A DNA stretch of 64,000 nucleotides from an uncultured Lewinella sp. GTDB lineage: Bacteria; Bacteroidota; Bacteroidia; Chitinophagales; Saprospiraceae. The position numbers and the translations under genes were made by a program. The DNA is taken from NCBI GenBank assembly GCA_937873655.1, contig CALMYQ010000101.1, forward strand, positions 248,001 through 312,000, written 5' to 3'. Of this stretch, positions 36,703 through 46,190 are shown piece after piece. The notes beneath the pieces were generated by a model. It searched no databases. It saw nothing but the letters and a program-made list of their open reading frames with translations, and was not told where the DNA came from. The first letter of the stretch is position 1, and each line of letters opens with the position of its first letter.

Positions 36703-37909
36703 AAGATTTTTTGATTTCTTCGAGATTTTGGGCGGTTATTTGCCATAACCGCGCTTGTTTTTCAATAACGGCCTGTTCATAGGCATCCAGGTTTCGGATC
36801 ATTTCCTCCACCTTATGAAACAACATATCCGGCAAATTAGGTTGATTGATGTCGATACCCCAATCCGGCGCCTGGATATCGTCCAGGAAATACTGGAGTT
36901 TATTGTGGGAAACCACGGACAGGATTGGTCTTTCGCAACCGAAAGGGATCAATTGGGCGTGGCCGCGCATACCCAGGACGAGGAGCGGTTTGCGGTAGGC
37001 TTCCAGCACAATGGCGGGCGGGCGTTTGTAGAGCCTTTCCAGGCGAAAATCCACTTCCAGGGCCTCCAGATAGGGCAGGAAATGCTCATCGTCCGGATGA
37101 TGGGCATAATAATGGATCGGCGCCAGGCGGGAAACCGCCTTGATGCCGCGTGCGAGTTCGGTCAGCATTTCCCCCATTTTTTCGCCGTACCGGAATTGGG
37201 GCCGGTCGAAGGCGCAGTTGAGGGCAATAAAGGGCGGAACCTCGGGCGACCGGCGGGCCTGATCGCCGTACAGGGAAGCCGCCAGGGTGGTCATGCAGGG
37301 CTGGAAGCGGAGTTTGTGGTGCAGTTCAGGCGGCAGGTAGGCTTTGACCTGTTCGATGCTGCCGTAGTTGCGCAGGCCGATAAACACCGATTTTTCGGCC
37401 AGCAGGCGCAGGTGATCCTGGAAAACGGGCGCAAAATCGGGTTGTCCGCGGAACCGGTTGTACCCTACGGCAAAAACGCTGATGGGCACTTTGATCTTAT
37501 CGAGGGTATCGAGGCTGCAGGACCATTGCCAGCCGCTGAGTTGGTTGGGGTTGGTATCCCGCAGGAAGAGGCCTCCGCCGCCGATGACCAGGCCGTCGCT
37601 GCTGTTGATGCGGGCCAGCGCCCGGCGGTCCACCACCTTATGAACGTGTTGCTTGTTCCAGGTGGAGCGCCCCAGTTGCCGGTCGTACAGATCGCGCAAA
37701 ACCACGGGGAGCAAGGTATCGCCGGCATTGTAATGGCCAAAAAAGGCGACATGGGTGAGGTGGAGGCCGCTTTTTTGGGGGCCCGATTTGAGGAGGCGAT
37801 ATTTCTTTCGGGTTGTCAACCAATTATAGGCGGCGTCAGCTGCAGGATAAACAAGTTCCTCAAGCCCGTATTTTAATCGGTTTCGTACCCTTCTAATTCG
37901 TTTGAACAT
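36692..37909 (-). CDS. polysaccharide pyruvyl transferase family protein
   Basis: 405 residues. The pyruvyl-transferase pattern is present: GDTLLPVVLRDLY near residue 62, DGLVIGGGGLFLRD, ALNCAFDRPQFRYG and LVLGMRGHAQLIPFGC, matching CsaB/WcaK-type enzymes that add a pyruvate ketal to surface polysaccharide, although some relatives have other functions. It is the first gene of the operon that continues with NeuB (11-bp overlap). A -7 element TATCTTTG precedes it. Confidence 0.85.
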   Translation of the reverse strand: MFKRIRRVRNRLKYGLEELVYPAADAAYNWLTTRKKYRLLKSGPQKSGLHLTHVAFFGHYNAGDTLLPVVLRDLYDRQLGRSTWNKQHVHKVVDRRALARINSSDGLVIGGGGLFLRDTNPNQLSGWQWSCSLDTLDKIKVPISVFAVGYNRFRGQPDFAPVFQDHLRLLAEKSVFIGLRNYGSIEQVKAYLPPELHHKLRFQPCMTTLAASLYGDQARRSPEVPPFIALNCAFDRPQFRYGEKMGEMLTELARGIKAVSRLAPIHYYAHHPDDEHFLPYLEALEVDFRLERLYKRPPAIVLEAYRKPLLVLGMRGHAQLIPFGCERPILSVVSHNKLQYFLDDIQAPDWGIDINQPNLPDMLFHKVEEMIRNLDAYEQAVIEKQARLWQITAQNLEEIKKSYGA

Positions 37910-37961
37910 ATTTTAAACAGAAGCAACTAATATTCCAAATGAGAAACAAGTTGGAAAGGCG

Positions 37962-37969
37962 CAAAGATA
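37962..37969 (-). promoter_or_regulatory. -7 element of the nonulosonate operon
   Basis: The minus strand reads TATCTTTG, a perfect TAnnTTTG, about 53 bp before the first gene of the operon. Confidence 0.6.
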
Positions 37970-38011
37970 ACAGAAAAAACCGTTTATCTTGGAGGCCCAA
38001 TTTGCAAAGGT

Positions 38012-39499
38012 ATGGGGGTTATAGCCAGGCAAAGTTTCAAGGATAGTCTCGTAAGATATGCTGGTGTAGGGATTGGCGCAATCAGTACTTTATTTATTTT
38101 TCCGCTTGCACTGAGGGAGATCGGGTTGATCAGATTCTTGATTTCCACCGCCTTGCTATTCATGCCCTTTGCAAGCTTCAGCTCCACCAATCTCGGCATC
38201 CGTTTCTTCCCTTCTTTCAGAGATAAGGAGCGGAATAACAATGGCTTTCTCGGTTTGCTCATCGTATTCAGCACCTTGTCATTTTTGCTTTTCACCCTGG
38301 TGGTATTTCTTTTCAAGGGCGCAATTTTAAAAGTTTACAGCGGTAAAGAAGATTTGTTTTTAAACCATCTCTTCTACTTTCTGCCGATCTGTTTTTTGCT
38401 GATTCAAATAAACGTACTGACGAGTTACACCTCAAATTTTCAGCGAATTGTCGTCCCCACCATAGCAAATGATTTTCTCCATAAAATCACACTTCCCATT
38501 TTAATACTTCTGTTCTATTTTCAACACTTATCCATAATTGAACTGATCTGGGGTGTGATCCTTACCCATGTCGCTAACCTGTTGGTCCTGGTTGCGTATT
38601 TGGCTTATCTTGGAGAGTTTTCATTGAAGCTGGATTTTAAATATCTGAACCGGCAGCTCATATCGCAAATGTCCAACTACGGGTTCTTCAGCCTCTTAGG
38701 CAGTCTCGGCGGGATTTTTGCCACACAAATCGATGTCTTCATGGTAGGAAGTTTACTGGATACGGAACTGACAGGTACCTTTAGCATTCTGCTGTTTGTA
38801 GCCAGTACGATATCCGTTCCAAAGAGGGCAATGGATGGTGTTACCTCACCGCTTGTTGCCCAAGCCTGGAAGTCCAACGACCTGAACAAGATTGATGACC
38901 TGTATAAAAAAACTTCCACCAACCTTTTCCTGGTCGGGAGTTTTCTGCTTGCCTTAATATGGCTCAATTTTCCGGACCTTACTCACATAACACCCAACGG
39001 AGAAAAGCTTTTGGCAGGGAAATATGTCATTTTGCTGATAGGCGGGGGATTGATAGTTGATATGATCACCAGCATCAATGGGTTTATTATCAATTTCTCA
39101 CCTTTTTATAAATTTGGTTTTTACTCCATCATTATCCTCGGGATTCTCAACATTGTTTTGAATTTTCTTTTGATCCCGGTTCTTGGAATAAACGGCGCTG
39201 CCCTCGCGACCTTTCTATCGCTGATCATTTACAACGCATTCAAGGTTGGGTACGTAAAAATCAAGTTTGGGTTATCTCCATTCACCAGCAAAATTCCTGT
39301 AATCATAATGGGTGTGGCAATCATGAGCCTGATCGGAATGATCTCTCCGGTTCTCAATAATCCTTTCCTTGGTATTGGGCTTCGGTCTACTCTAATGGTT
39401 TTGTTTTTTGGAATCTATACGTTGAGCCTCGCCATTTCACCGGATTTGAACGATTTTGTCATAAACAAGCTTCCGAAAGGGTGGATCAAGAAAAAATAG
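38012..39499 (+). CDS. polysaccharide flippase (Wzx/MOP family)
   Basis: 495 residues with 12-14 membrane helices and the MVGSLLDTELTGTF-like and NGAALATFLSLIIYN motifs seen in Wzx/O-antigen flippases. It should move lipid-linked glycan units across the inner membrane. It is divergent from the nonulosonate operon and shares the same 100-bp promoter region, which links it to export of the decorated glycan. Its stop lies 2 bp from the convergent LamG gene. Confidence 0.88.
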   Translation: MGVIARQSFKDSLVRYAGVGIGAISTLFIFPLALREIGLIRFLISTALLFMPFASFSSTNLGIRFFPSFRDKERNNNGFLGLLIVFSTLSFLLFTLVVFLFKGAILKVYSGKEDLFLNHLFYFLPICFLLIQINVLTSYTSNFQRIVVPTIANDFLHKITLPILILLFYFQHLSIIELIWGVILTHVANLLVLVAYLAYLGEFSLKLDFKYLNRQLISQMSNYGFFSLLGSLGGIFATQIDVFMVGSLLDTELTGTFSILLFVASTISVPKRAMDGVTSPLVAQAWKSNDLNKIDDLYKKTSTNLFLVGSFLLALIWLNFPDLTHITPNGEKLLAGKYVILLIGGGLIVDMITSINGFIINFSPFYKFGFYSIIILGILNIVLNFLLIPVLGINGAALATFLSLIIYNAFKVGYVKIKFGLSPFTSKIPVIIMGVAIMSLIGMISPVLNNPFLGIGLRSTLMVLFFGIYTLSLAISPDLNDFVINKLPKGWIKKK

Positions 39500-39501
39500 C
39501 G

Positions 39502-40761
39502 CTATGGTTTGATGAAATCCAACAAGGTCACGTCGCCCTTCTCCTGATATATTTTCCCTCCTTCTTCAAAGGAAAACGAAACATAATACACATAGACCCC
39601 TGATATCCCTGGGGCGCCAGGTTTAAAAGTTCCATCCCATGGATTATCAGCAACGTCCGTTTCAAAAACGAGCGCACCCCAACGGTTGAAAACCTTCATG
39701 TGATATGACTGAAAAGTACAATCAGCATATACCTTAAACTCGTCATTTATACCATCTCCGTTAGGTGTAAACACATTGGGAATCATAAATTTACAATCCA
39801 GTTCATCCGGGGGATCAACAGGTGTGCAATCTTTATTTTCCAGAACGGTTTCTTCTTCCCAAAGGCAATCAATGTCAGAAAGATGAACAGTGTAGATCCC
39901 TGGGAATTCCAATATTCTTTCCGCAGATGTACTTCCATCGCTCCATAAAATCGATTGTCCAGGCAGAATTGGCGTACTAATGGCAATCATCGAATCCTGA
40001 CAAATGAGGGTGTCTGAAGGCAAATTCCAACTCGGTGCCCGGCCTCCCAGCAGCAATATTTCAGCGGGAGTCAGATCACGGTCATAAAATCTCATTTCAT
40101 CCAAGTCGCCACTGAAAAAATTATGCAGTATTGGAACGGTCCCATCCGGAAAAATGTGTTGTACCCCTATGAGCATATCCTTATCTGTATCCGTATTTCT
40201 AAACACATTATCACTGCCTGAATAAAGTTTGCAATCGACCCAGATCTCCAATCTTTCCAAAGTCCTTTTGACAACTACATGGTGCCACTTGCTGTCAAAC
40301 AGGACCGGATCAACAATTGTGGCTGTAGAGGCGGGGGGCATTCCTTCTGTTACGGCAAATCTGAAATGAGGGGAGTTTTCATAATCCCTGATACGGAGCC
40401 AGTATTGTGGATTTTCGCCGCCGGAGTCTCCTTTCTGGAAAACCATTTGAATATTTGGGTTGGTCCCATCGGCAAGGATCCAGAAAGACACGGAGAACGG
40501 TTGGTCACCAAAGTTCAGGACTCCTTGGTCATCAATGCGCAAATAATCATCCAGGCCGTCAAACCGGATTGCCTTTCCGTTTTCTCCAAAGCGATTCGGT
40601 GAGAATGCTGTGCCGTTCGGGACCGCCGTTAAGGTACCTGAAACAGCATCAGTTAAAGTGCCGTCGAATGGAAAATATGCTACCAGGCCGTTATTCAGAT
40701 CCTGGGCTGTGATTCGGGTAGCAAATAGCACACAAAGGGTTAGTAATACGTAAGGGCGCAT
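39502..40761 (-). CDS. LamG-domain protein, T9SS type B
   Basis: 419 residues: Sec signal (MRPYVLLTLCVLFATRITAQ), a LamG/concanavalin-like lectin domain (about 25-235, with GLVAYFPFDGTLTDA and IRFDGLDDYLRI), an Ig/PKD-like link, and a gliding-motility-associated C-terminal domain with IPNVFTPNGDGINDEF and NRWGALVFET, the type B T9SS signal. It should be exported through the type IX system, maybe to bind glycan. It is 1 bp after the methyltransferase gene, so the two form an operon. Confidence 0.9.
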   Translation of the reverse strand: MRPYVLLTLCVLFATRITAQDLNNGLVAYFPFDGTLTDAVSGTLTAVPNGTAFSPNRFGENGKAIRFDGLDDYLRIDDQGVLNFGDQPFSVSFWILADGTNPNIQMVFQKGDSGGENPQYWLRIRDYENSPHFRFAVTEGMPPASTATIVDPVLFDSKWHHVVVKRTLERLEIWVDCKLYSGSDNVFRNTDTDKDMLIGVQHIFPDGTVPILHNFFSGDLDEMRFYDRDLTPAEILLLGGRAPSWNLPSDTLICQDSMIAISTPILPGQSILWSDGSTSAERILEFPGIYTVHLSDIDCLWEEETVLENKDCTPVDPPDELDCKFMIPNVFTPNGDGINDEFKVYADCTFQSYHMKVFNRWGALVFETDVADNPWDGTFKPGAPGISGVYVYYVSFSFEEGGKIYQEKGDVTLLDFIKP

Positions 40762-40762
40762 T

Positions 40763-41665
40763 TTACCTGTTTTTATGCAAAAATAGGATTTTTTTCAATT
40801 TCCTTTTTATGATGGATGGAAGGCTGTTTTCCGCTGAAAGTATATCCAAATAAACATTCAACTGGGTGTCAACCTGATTTTGACTGATATTAATGGCGGC
40901 CGGTTCCGAATCATTTTTCACAACAAAACACACCAGCTCATGTTTCTGAAAATGGTCGCCTTCCAAAATCACAGAAGTTTCCAATCCAGCCAATCGCAAG
41001 GCGTTTGAAATGGTCCATTTATTGAAATAAAAAGTGTGTACATTCCTGAAATGATTACTTAGCGGGGCTGATGGATTTAAGGCGTTGGGAACGGCAATAT
41101 AAAGGAGGCCGTTGTGTTTCAACACCGATTTAACTTTTTTCAATACCAGGATTGGATCCATAAAATGCTCAAGAACATGCCGCATAATTACAAAATCAAA
41201 TTCCTCCTGGTACCCATCCTCCCAATTCTTTTCAATCTGATCCGCTACAAGCTCAATGCCATTTTGCTTCAAAACTTCCTGGCAAATGACAGACGGTTCA
41301 ATGGCAAAATATTGGGCTTCCGGATAATGATGATTTTTTAAATAGGTTAATGAAGCGCCCTTCCCACTCCCAATGTCCAATATTTTACCGGGATTGACCG
41401 GCAAAAAATTACCAGCTTTCAATCTTTCTACAATTTGGAAAACGGTCTCTTCTCCACCTGATTCTCCACGATAAAATTGATCATATTCGGTTTCATAGAA
41501 TTTCCTATACCTTTCAGCACTCCATCTGGGATTCAGGAAAACCAGTCCGCATTTTCTACAAATAACGACATGTACCGGGAACCCGTGGGCTCCCTTGTCT
41601 GATATCCTTTGGTGATCTTCACCACCGCAAATCAAGCAGTTAACTGATTCAAATTCTGTTTGCAT
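40763..41665 (-). CDS. SAM-dependent methyltransferase with N-terminal zinc-binding cysteines
   Basis: 300 residues. C10, C13, C36 and C39 (CLIC and CRKC) form a zinc-ribbon-like head. A Rossmann methyltransferase follows with ILDIGSGKGA near residue 97 and the VLEHF-type helix MRHVLEHFMD. This layout occurs in sugar methyltransferases of surface-glycan loci (the C-methyltransferase type), so glycan modification is a fair inference given the location. A TAATTTTG -7 element precedes it (41683-41690). Confidence 0.8.
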   Translation of the reverse strand: MQTEFESVNCLICGGEDHQRISDKGAHGFPVHVVICRKCGLVFLNPRWSAERYRKFYETEYDQFYRGESGGEETVFQIVERLKAGNFLPVNPGKILDIGSGKGASLTYLKNHHYPEAQYFAIEPSVICQEVLKQNGIELVADQIEKNWEDGYQEEFDFVIMRHVLEHFMDPILVLKKVKSVLKHNGLLYIAVPNALNPSAPLSNHFRNVHTFYFNKWTISNALRLAGLETSVILEGDHFQKHELVCFVVKNDSEPAAINISQNQVDTQLNVYLDILSAENSLPSIIKRKLKKILFLHKNR

Positions 41666-41682
41666 CGGTCCGAATTAAGCGC

Positions 41683-41690
41683 CAAAATTA
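41683..41690 (-). promoter_or_regulatory. -7 element of the methyltransferase/LamG operon
   Basis: The minus strand reads TAATTTTG, matching TAnnTTTG; the leader would be about 13 nt. Confidence 0.4.
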
Positions 41691-41790
41691 AACCAATTGA
41701 TCAAAGTGTCATGGCTGGAACAGTTGTGAAATATCCCTCACACAACAAAACAGCGAATAATCTGGTTAAATCGAAAACTACTTCTAACTG

Positions 41791-42783
41791 ATGAATAGCG
41801 TAAATTCCCTGCTTTTACTCGCTTTTTTAGCACTCCTTTCATGCAGGAATGTTACAGAAGACAAAGTACAATCCGGATCGACCGATGTAACTTTTTCCGG
41901 GCATTCAACCCCTGATTCCGGTTCCTCAGAACCCATTTTGAAACCACAGGATTCAGATTCGCAGGCACCTACCCCCGCCCACCCCGAAACCATCCCCGTC
42001 AAACTAAAGCCTGAGCCGGCGAAAAAAGGCCGCCTTGCTGCGCCCCAACCGGCAGCAACCACGCCCCAACCCGTTGAAAAACCAGCAGCAGGCTCAGCTC
42101 CTGCCGAGGATCCGCCTGCGCGCCCTGCACCGTCTGCCATGCCCGGTCATGAAGCCTGGGACGCCCTCCTGCGGGAATACGTTTCGGATAAGGGCAAGGT
42201 CAATTACGCGGGATTCAAACAGGCGCAGGCCAAATTGGAGGGCTACCTCAAGGACCTGGCGGATAATCCGGTCCGCGATAACTGGTCAAAAGCCGGAAAA
42301 ATGGCCTACTGGATCAACGCCTACAACGCCTTTACCATAAAACTGATCCTGGATCACTATCCCGTCAGCAGCATCACAGACATCGATAAGGGAAACCCCT
42401 GGGAGTCCAAATGGATCAACCTGGACGGCCGGACCCTGTCCCTCAATCAGATCGAAAACGAGATCCTCAGGCCAACATTCAAGGACCCCCGCATCCATTT
42501 TGCGCTGAACTGCGCGGCCAGATCCTGCCCTCCCCTGCTCAATAAAGCCTGGACCGCCGACAACCTCAATGTCCAGCTGGACAGCCGGGCCCGGATGTTC
42601 ATCAACAACCCGGACTACAACCAGCTCTCGGGCAATCCGGTCTACGTGTCCAAAATCTTCGACTGGTACGCCGCCGATTTCGGCAACCTGGTTGATTTTC
42701 TCAATCAGTACGCCGCCCAATCCGTGCCGGCGGATGCCAGGATAGAGTACCGGGAATACGATTGGGCGCTCAACAACAAATAG
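41791..42783 (+). CDS. DUF547 lipoprotein
   Basis: 330 residues. Lipobox LALLS-C18, then a Pro/Ala-rich linker (about 45-112), then a DUF547 domain with MAYWINAYNAFTIKLILDHY and HFALNCAARSCPPL. DUF547 proteins are widespread envelope proteins of uncertain function; conserved Asn, Tyr and Cys residues suggest a transglutaminase-like fold, which is inference. It should be anchored in the envelope. Transcription probably continues from the plus-strand side with no adjacent partner. Confidence 0.88.
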   Translation: MNSVNSLLLLAFLALLSCRNVTEDKVQSGSTDVTFSGHSTPDSGSSEPILKPQDSDSQAPTPAHPETIPVKLKPEPAKKGRLAAPQPAATTPQPVEKPAAGSAPAEDPPARPAPSAMPGHEAWDALLREYVSDKGKVNYAGFKQAQAKLEGYLKDLADNPVRDNWSKAGKMAYWINAYNAFTIKLILDHYPVSSITDIDKGNPWESKWINLDGRTLSLNQIENEILRPTFKDPRIHFALNCAARSCPPLLNKAWTADNLNVQLDSRARMFINNPDYNQLSGNPVYVSKIFDWYAADFGNLVDFLNQYAAQSVPADARIEYREYDWALNNK

Positions 42784-42814
42784 CCCCTACCCTGCCCCAT
42801 TCGCTTACAGGCGC

Positions 42815-42822
42815 TATATTTG
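42815..42822 (+). promoter_or_regulatory. -7 element of the RsmF-like gene
   Basis: TATATTTG matches TAnnTTTG; transcription would begin about 12 nt before the start at 42839. Confidence 0.6.
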
Positions 42823-42838
42823 CAGCCAAAAAGCCGCC

Positions 42839-44188
42839 ATGACCTTACCGACAGCGTTCATTGCTCAAATGCGGGAATTGCTGGGACCAGACCTCCCGGC
42901 CTTCCTGGAAGCCCTGTCGCGCCCAGCTCCGGTTAGTGTCCGGCGTAATTTTCAAAAATTAAAAAATTTGCGGGAAAATTCTGAAGGAGTAAAATGGAAT
43001 AACAACGGAGTATACCTGGATCAACGCCCCGTCTTCACCCTCGACCCGCTGTTCCACGCCGGGGCCTACTACGTGCAGGAGGCCTCCTCCATGCTGATCT
43101 CAGCCGCCTTGCGCGGGATCCGGCTGGAAACGGAATCCCCTACCGTGCTCGACCTGTGCGCTGCACCGGGCGGCAAAAGCACCTTGCTGGCCTCCGAGTT
43201 GCCCGAGGGCCGATTCCTGGTCTGCAACGAAGTGATCGGCAGCCGGTACCAGGTATTGAATTACAACCTCGTCAAATGGGGGCAGGCCGGGGTGCACGCC
43301 AGTCAGGCCGACAGCCGGCATTTTGCGCCGCTGGCCGGCTTTTTTGACCTGGTGCTGGCCGATGCGCCCTGCTCGGGTGAGGGCTTGTTCCGCAAGGATC
43401 CGAGGGCCATAGCCGAATGGTCGCCGGCGCATACGGACTTCTGCGCCGGCCGGCAGCGCCGCATTTTAGGCGAGGCTGCCCAATTGGTCAGGCCGGGTGG
43501 CTTTCTCCTGTACAGCACCTGCACCTACAACACGAAAGAAAATCAGGAAAATGCCCGATGGACGGCCGAAAACCTGGATATGGATTTCATTCCCCTGGAA
43601 ATTCCACCGGATTGGGGCGTGATACAGACCGAATGGGGCGCCCAGTGTTTTCCGCACCGGGTGCGGGGGGAAGGTTTTTTTCTGGCTTGTTTTCAAAAAA
43701 AAGTCGGGAAGGCATTGCAGGACCCTGCGAAAGGCTGGAAAAACTGGCTTCCCGTTCCAAAAGCAGTACAATCCGCACTCAATGAATGGATCGAACCCGA
43801 TAGCAGCATGGTTTACTTTCAATCCGGCCAGGGTGAGATCAGGATCATCAGGGAGAGCGAACTGGCAAAGGCCCAATTGCTGGACAACAAACTCCGGCGT
43901 TTTCTACCCGGCCAGGCGGTGGGCATCTTCAAAGGAAAGGACTTCATCCCGGCGCCGGAACTGGCCTTGAATACCGGGATCAACTGGAAATTCCCAAGGG
44001 CGTCACTTTCCAGAGAGGAGGCGCTGATCTATCTGAAAAAAGGCGCCCCGCCGGGCAGTTTTCCCCAGGGTTGGTTCGCGGTTGAATACGAGGGTCTTGC
44101 ACTCGGATGGGCGAAAGGCCTGAACAACCGGGTCAACAATTATTATCCGAAGGAATGGCGCATCATCATGGATATCCCGGAGAATTGA
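42839..44188 (+). CDS. RsmF-like rRNA cytosine-C5 methyltransferase
   Basis: 449 residues. SAM site VLDLCAAPGGKST near residue 102; the two catalytic cysteines are in DAPCSGEG and YSTCTYNTKEN, the usual C5-cytosine pair. The C-terminal part (about 320-449) is the PUA-like region of RsmF/YebU-type enzymes. It should methylate 16S rRNA in the cytoplasm; the exact base is not readable. It is a single gene with its own promoter. Confidence 0.93.
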   Translation: MTLPTAFIAQMRELLGPDLPAFLEALSRPAPVSVRRNFQKLKNLRENSEGVKWNNNGVYLDQRPVFTLDPLFHAGAYYVQEASSMLISAALRGIRLETESPTVLDLCAAPGGKSTLLASELPEGRFLVCNEVIGSRYQVLNYNLVKWGQAGVHASQADSRHFAPLAGFFDLVLADAPCSGEGLFRKDPRAIAEWSPAHTDFCAGRQRRILGEAAQLVRPGGFLLYSTCTYNTKENQENARWTAENLDMDFIPLEIPPDWGVIQTEWGAQCFPHRVRGEGFFLACFQKKVGKALQDPAKGWKNWLPVPKAVQSALNEWIEPDSSMVYFQSGQGEIRIIRESELAKAQLLDNKLRRFLPGQAVGIFKGKDFIPAPELALNTGINWKFPRASLSREEALIYLKKGAPPGSFPQGWFAVEYEGLALGWAKGLNNRVNNYYPKEWRIIMDIPEN

Positions 44189-44218
44189 ACTCGTTCAATT
44201 TCCCAAGGTTTCCATTTG

Positions 44219-44899
44219 TCAGGCCAACCTGGCCATATCCCTGACGAGGATCTTGCCCCTGTTGAAGTAAATGAGGTCCGACTTGCGAAGTTCGTTTAAA
44301 ACCAGCGTAACGGTTTGTCGCGAAGTGCACGTGATATTGGCGATATCCTGGTGTGTAAGAGAATGCTTCAGCAGCATTTCATAGCCGATCCTGCGGCCGC
44401 GATCGGACACGGATTCCTTGATGAATTCGATGATGCGGGTCCTGGCATCCTTGAAGATGAGGGATTCAAGCTTGCTTTCAGCCCGCAGGAGTCTGGCGCC
44501 GAACAGGTTCATGACCTTGGAGGAAAGGTCGAAATTCTGGCGCATGATCTTTTTGAAGTCCTCGACTTTAAGGACAAATACCTGTACTTCCTCTTTGAGC
44601 ACCTGCGCAAAATCCTGCCGTTCTTCTTCGCCGATCAGGCCCAGTTCGCCAAACATGGCCAGCGGGTGCACCAGCGATTTGATGACTTCCTTGCCGTCGC
44701 TGGAGTGGGTTCCGATCTTTACAGAACCTTTGGCCAGAAAATAAACCTGCTCGGAGGGTTCACCCGGAAGGTAAACAAAACTGTACCGCGAAAAGGTAAC
44801 CGGCTTCATCATTTCAGCCAACCGGAGTTTTTCATCTTCAACCAATGGAGAGAACAGCGGAAATTGATTGATAAAGCCCAATTTTTGATCTGTGTTCAT
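44219..44899 (-). CDS. Crp/Fnr-family transcriptional regulator
   Basis: 226 residues starting at MNTDQKLGFINQFPLF (44899); a frame to 44953 adds an unlikely N-terminus. A cyclic-nucleotide-binding-like domain (about 15-130, with GELGLIGEE) precedes a winged helix whose recognition region is HQDIANITCTSRQTVTLVLNELR. There is no N-terminal cysteine cluster, so it is not an Fnr-type oxygen sensor; the cAMP-contact residues are also not clear, so the effector is unknown. It stands alone. Confidence 0.9.
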   Translation of the reverse strand: MNTDQKLGFINQFPLFSPLVEDEKLRLAEMMKPVTFSRYSFVYLPGEPSEQVYFLAKGSVKIGTHSSDGKEVIKSLVHPLAMFGELGLIGEEERQDFAQVLKEEVQVFVLKVEDFKKIMRQNFDLSSKVMNLFGARLLRAESKLESLIFKDARTRIIEFIKESVSDRGRRIGYEMLLKHSLTHQDIANITCTSRQTVTLVLNELRKSDLIYFNRGKILVRDMARLA

Positions 44900-45190
44900 G
44901 ATCCTTTTTTCAGTAGTGATTAAATTTTTGCAGGATTTTCGAGGCACTATCAATCATAATGACACGAAAAATTCGGTCCTCCCCTATCCGGGGCATTTAA
45001 TTTTTTGCCTTATTTGAATGAATGGAAATTTTAAGCCGAAAAAACAAACAACACCGAATTATATCCTGTTAATCCGTATCTAATGGGCTATATTTAAAAT
45101 TATGTTTCAAAATTAATTTAAGGCCCGCAAAAGACCGGCATGCCGTCAGTCAGGCGGCATTGCAGGGATTTTTTTCCGGAATCAGGTAAG
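44900..45190. other. gap between the Crp-family and DUF4249 genes
   Basis: 291 bp, AT-rich, no gene seen. TAATTTTG on the minus strand (45108-45115) is a possible -7 with a 200-nt leader. A stem ATGCCG/CGGCAT (45140-45160) follows the DUF4249 stop in its own direction and could act as a weak terminator; on the plus strand it is followed by a T-run but no plus-strand gene is upstream. Confidence 0.4.
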
Positions 45191-46126
45191 TTAATTGACC
45201 ACCAGCAGGGAGTCCTGGGATTGGCTGAAGCCGGCAAAGTTGCCGTGGCCGTTCAGGATATTGTTGTAAAGAATGACGGGATCGCCGAAGAAGCCGCCGT
45301 TGTCGGCGTCCTTGATCCGGGAAAGCGACCGGTAATAGAAGTAATAATCGTCGGAAACGGTGCGCAGGTCGACAAAAAGCTTGCTGATAAGCTGCATTTC
45401 GGGGTCGATGTCGGCGGAAAAGCGGAAGGTGTAATTGCCGTTCAGGGGGTCGTCCTCGAGCAGGAGCCCCCCGCTCAGGTGGGCTGTGATATAATTGCTG
45501 TTGATGGATTTGCTGAAATATACCGGATAAAGGCGTGAATCCACGATGACGGTATCGCCGTCCAGCTCGATATAATCATTGATTTTCTGGTACAGGATCA
45601 GGTGGTAATAGTTCCGCTCATCCGGGTTGTCATGAAAACTGACGCTGACGGTGAAATAATACCTTTCCAGGCTGGATTCCGGCACTTGCTCCATTTCGAT
45701 CTTGTCGATGCGAAAGGCGGTAAGGTTGATCTTGGGCGGAATGCTGCTTTGGGCTTCCACGGTTTCAAACCCGGGCGCTTCAACGCGGATGGTATAGTCA
45801 ACCCCCACTTCGGGCCGGCTGGAAACGGTCGTGAAATAAGGGCCTTCCTTGGTATTTTGCGGAATCACCAGTTTAAGTTCTTCAAGGGTGAGGTCGCCTT
45901 CCATCAGCCAGACCCGGGCATTCGAAATGTATTCTTCCGGCGAGTTATCGAGTACGGAGCGGCTGCGGGTAACCTGTACCTGGAGTGCCCGGTCATTGGT
46001 GAAATTGCTGATCACTACCAACTTGGGTGCGGGATCGGGTTGGTTAAAGTCGAGGTCCTCCTCGCAGGTGGATGCGCTGAGCAACAGGATCAAAAAGCCG
46101 GAGATAAGCGGGAACAGCCGATTCAT
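45191..46126 (-). CDS. DUF4249 lipoprotein
   Basis: 311 residues starting at MNRLFPLISGFLILLLSASTC (46126), a lipobox start. A promoter -7 element at 46145-46152 would initiate near 46140, so a longer frame to 46147 is not favoured. The segment KLVVISNFTNDRALQVQVTRSRSVLD is the DUF4249 N-terminal pattern. In many Bacteroidota such proteins sit beside a TonB receptor; here no receptor is adjacent. Function is unknown; location is the outer or inner membrane surface. Confidence 0.85.
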   Translation of the reverse strand: MNRLFPLISGFLILLLSASTCEEDLDFNQPDPAPKLVVISNFTNDRALQVQVTRSRSVLDNSPEEYISNARVWLMEGDLTLEELKLVIPQNTKEGPYFTTVSSRPEVGVDYTIRVEAPGFETVEAQSSIPPKINLTAFRIDKIEMEQVPESSLERYYFTVSVSFHDNPDERNYYHLILYQKINDYIELDGDTVIVDSRLYPVYFSKSINSNYITAHLSGGLLLEDDPLNGNYTFRFSADIDPEMQLISKLFVDLRTVSDDYYFYYRSLSRIKDADNGGFFGDPVILYNNILNGHGNFAGFSQSQDSLLVVN

Positions 46127-46144
46127 GAAAGCTGATTTGCCAGA

Positions 46145-46152
46145 CAAATATA
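46145..46152 (-). promoter_or_regulatory. -7 element of the DUF4249 gene
   Basis: The minus strand reads TATATTTG, a perfect TAnnTTTG. Confidence 0.6.
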
Positions 46153-46190
46153 TTGATTTTTTTAATGGTGTAATAAAAACATTTCAGGAT

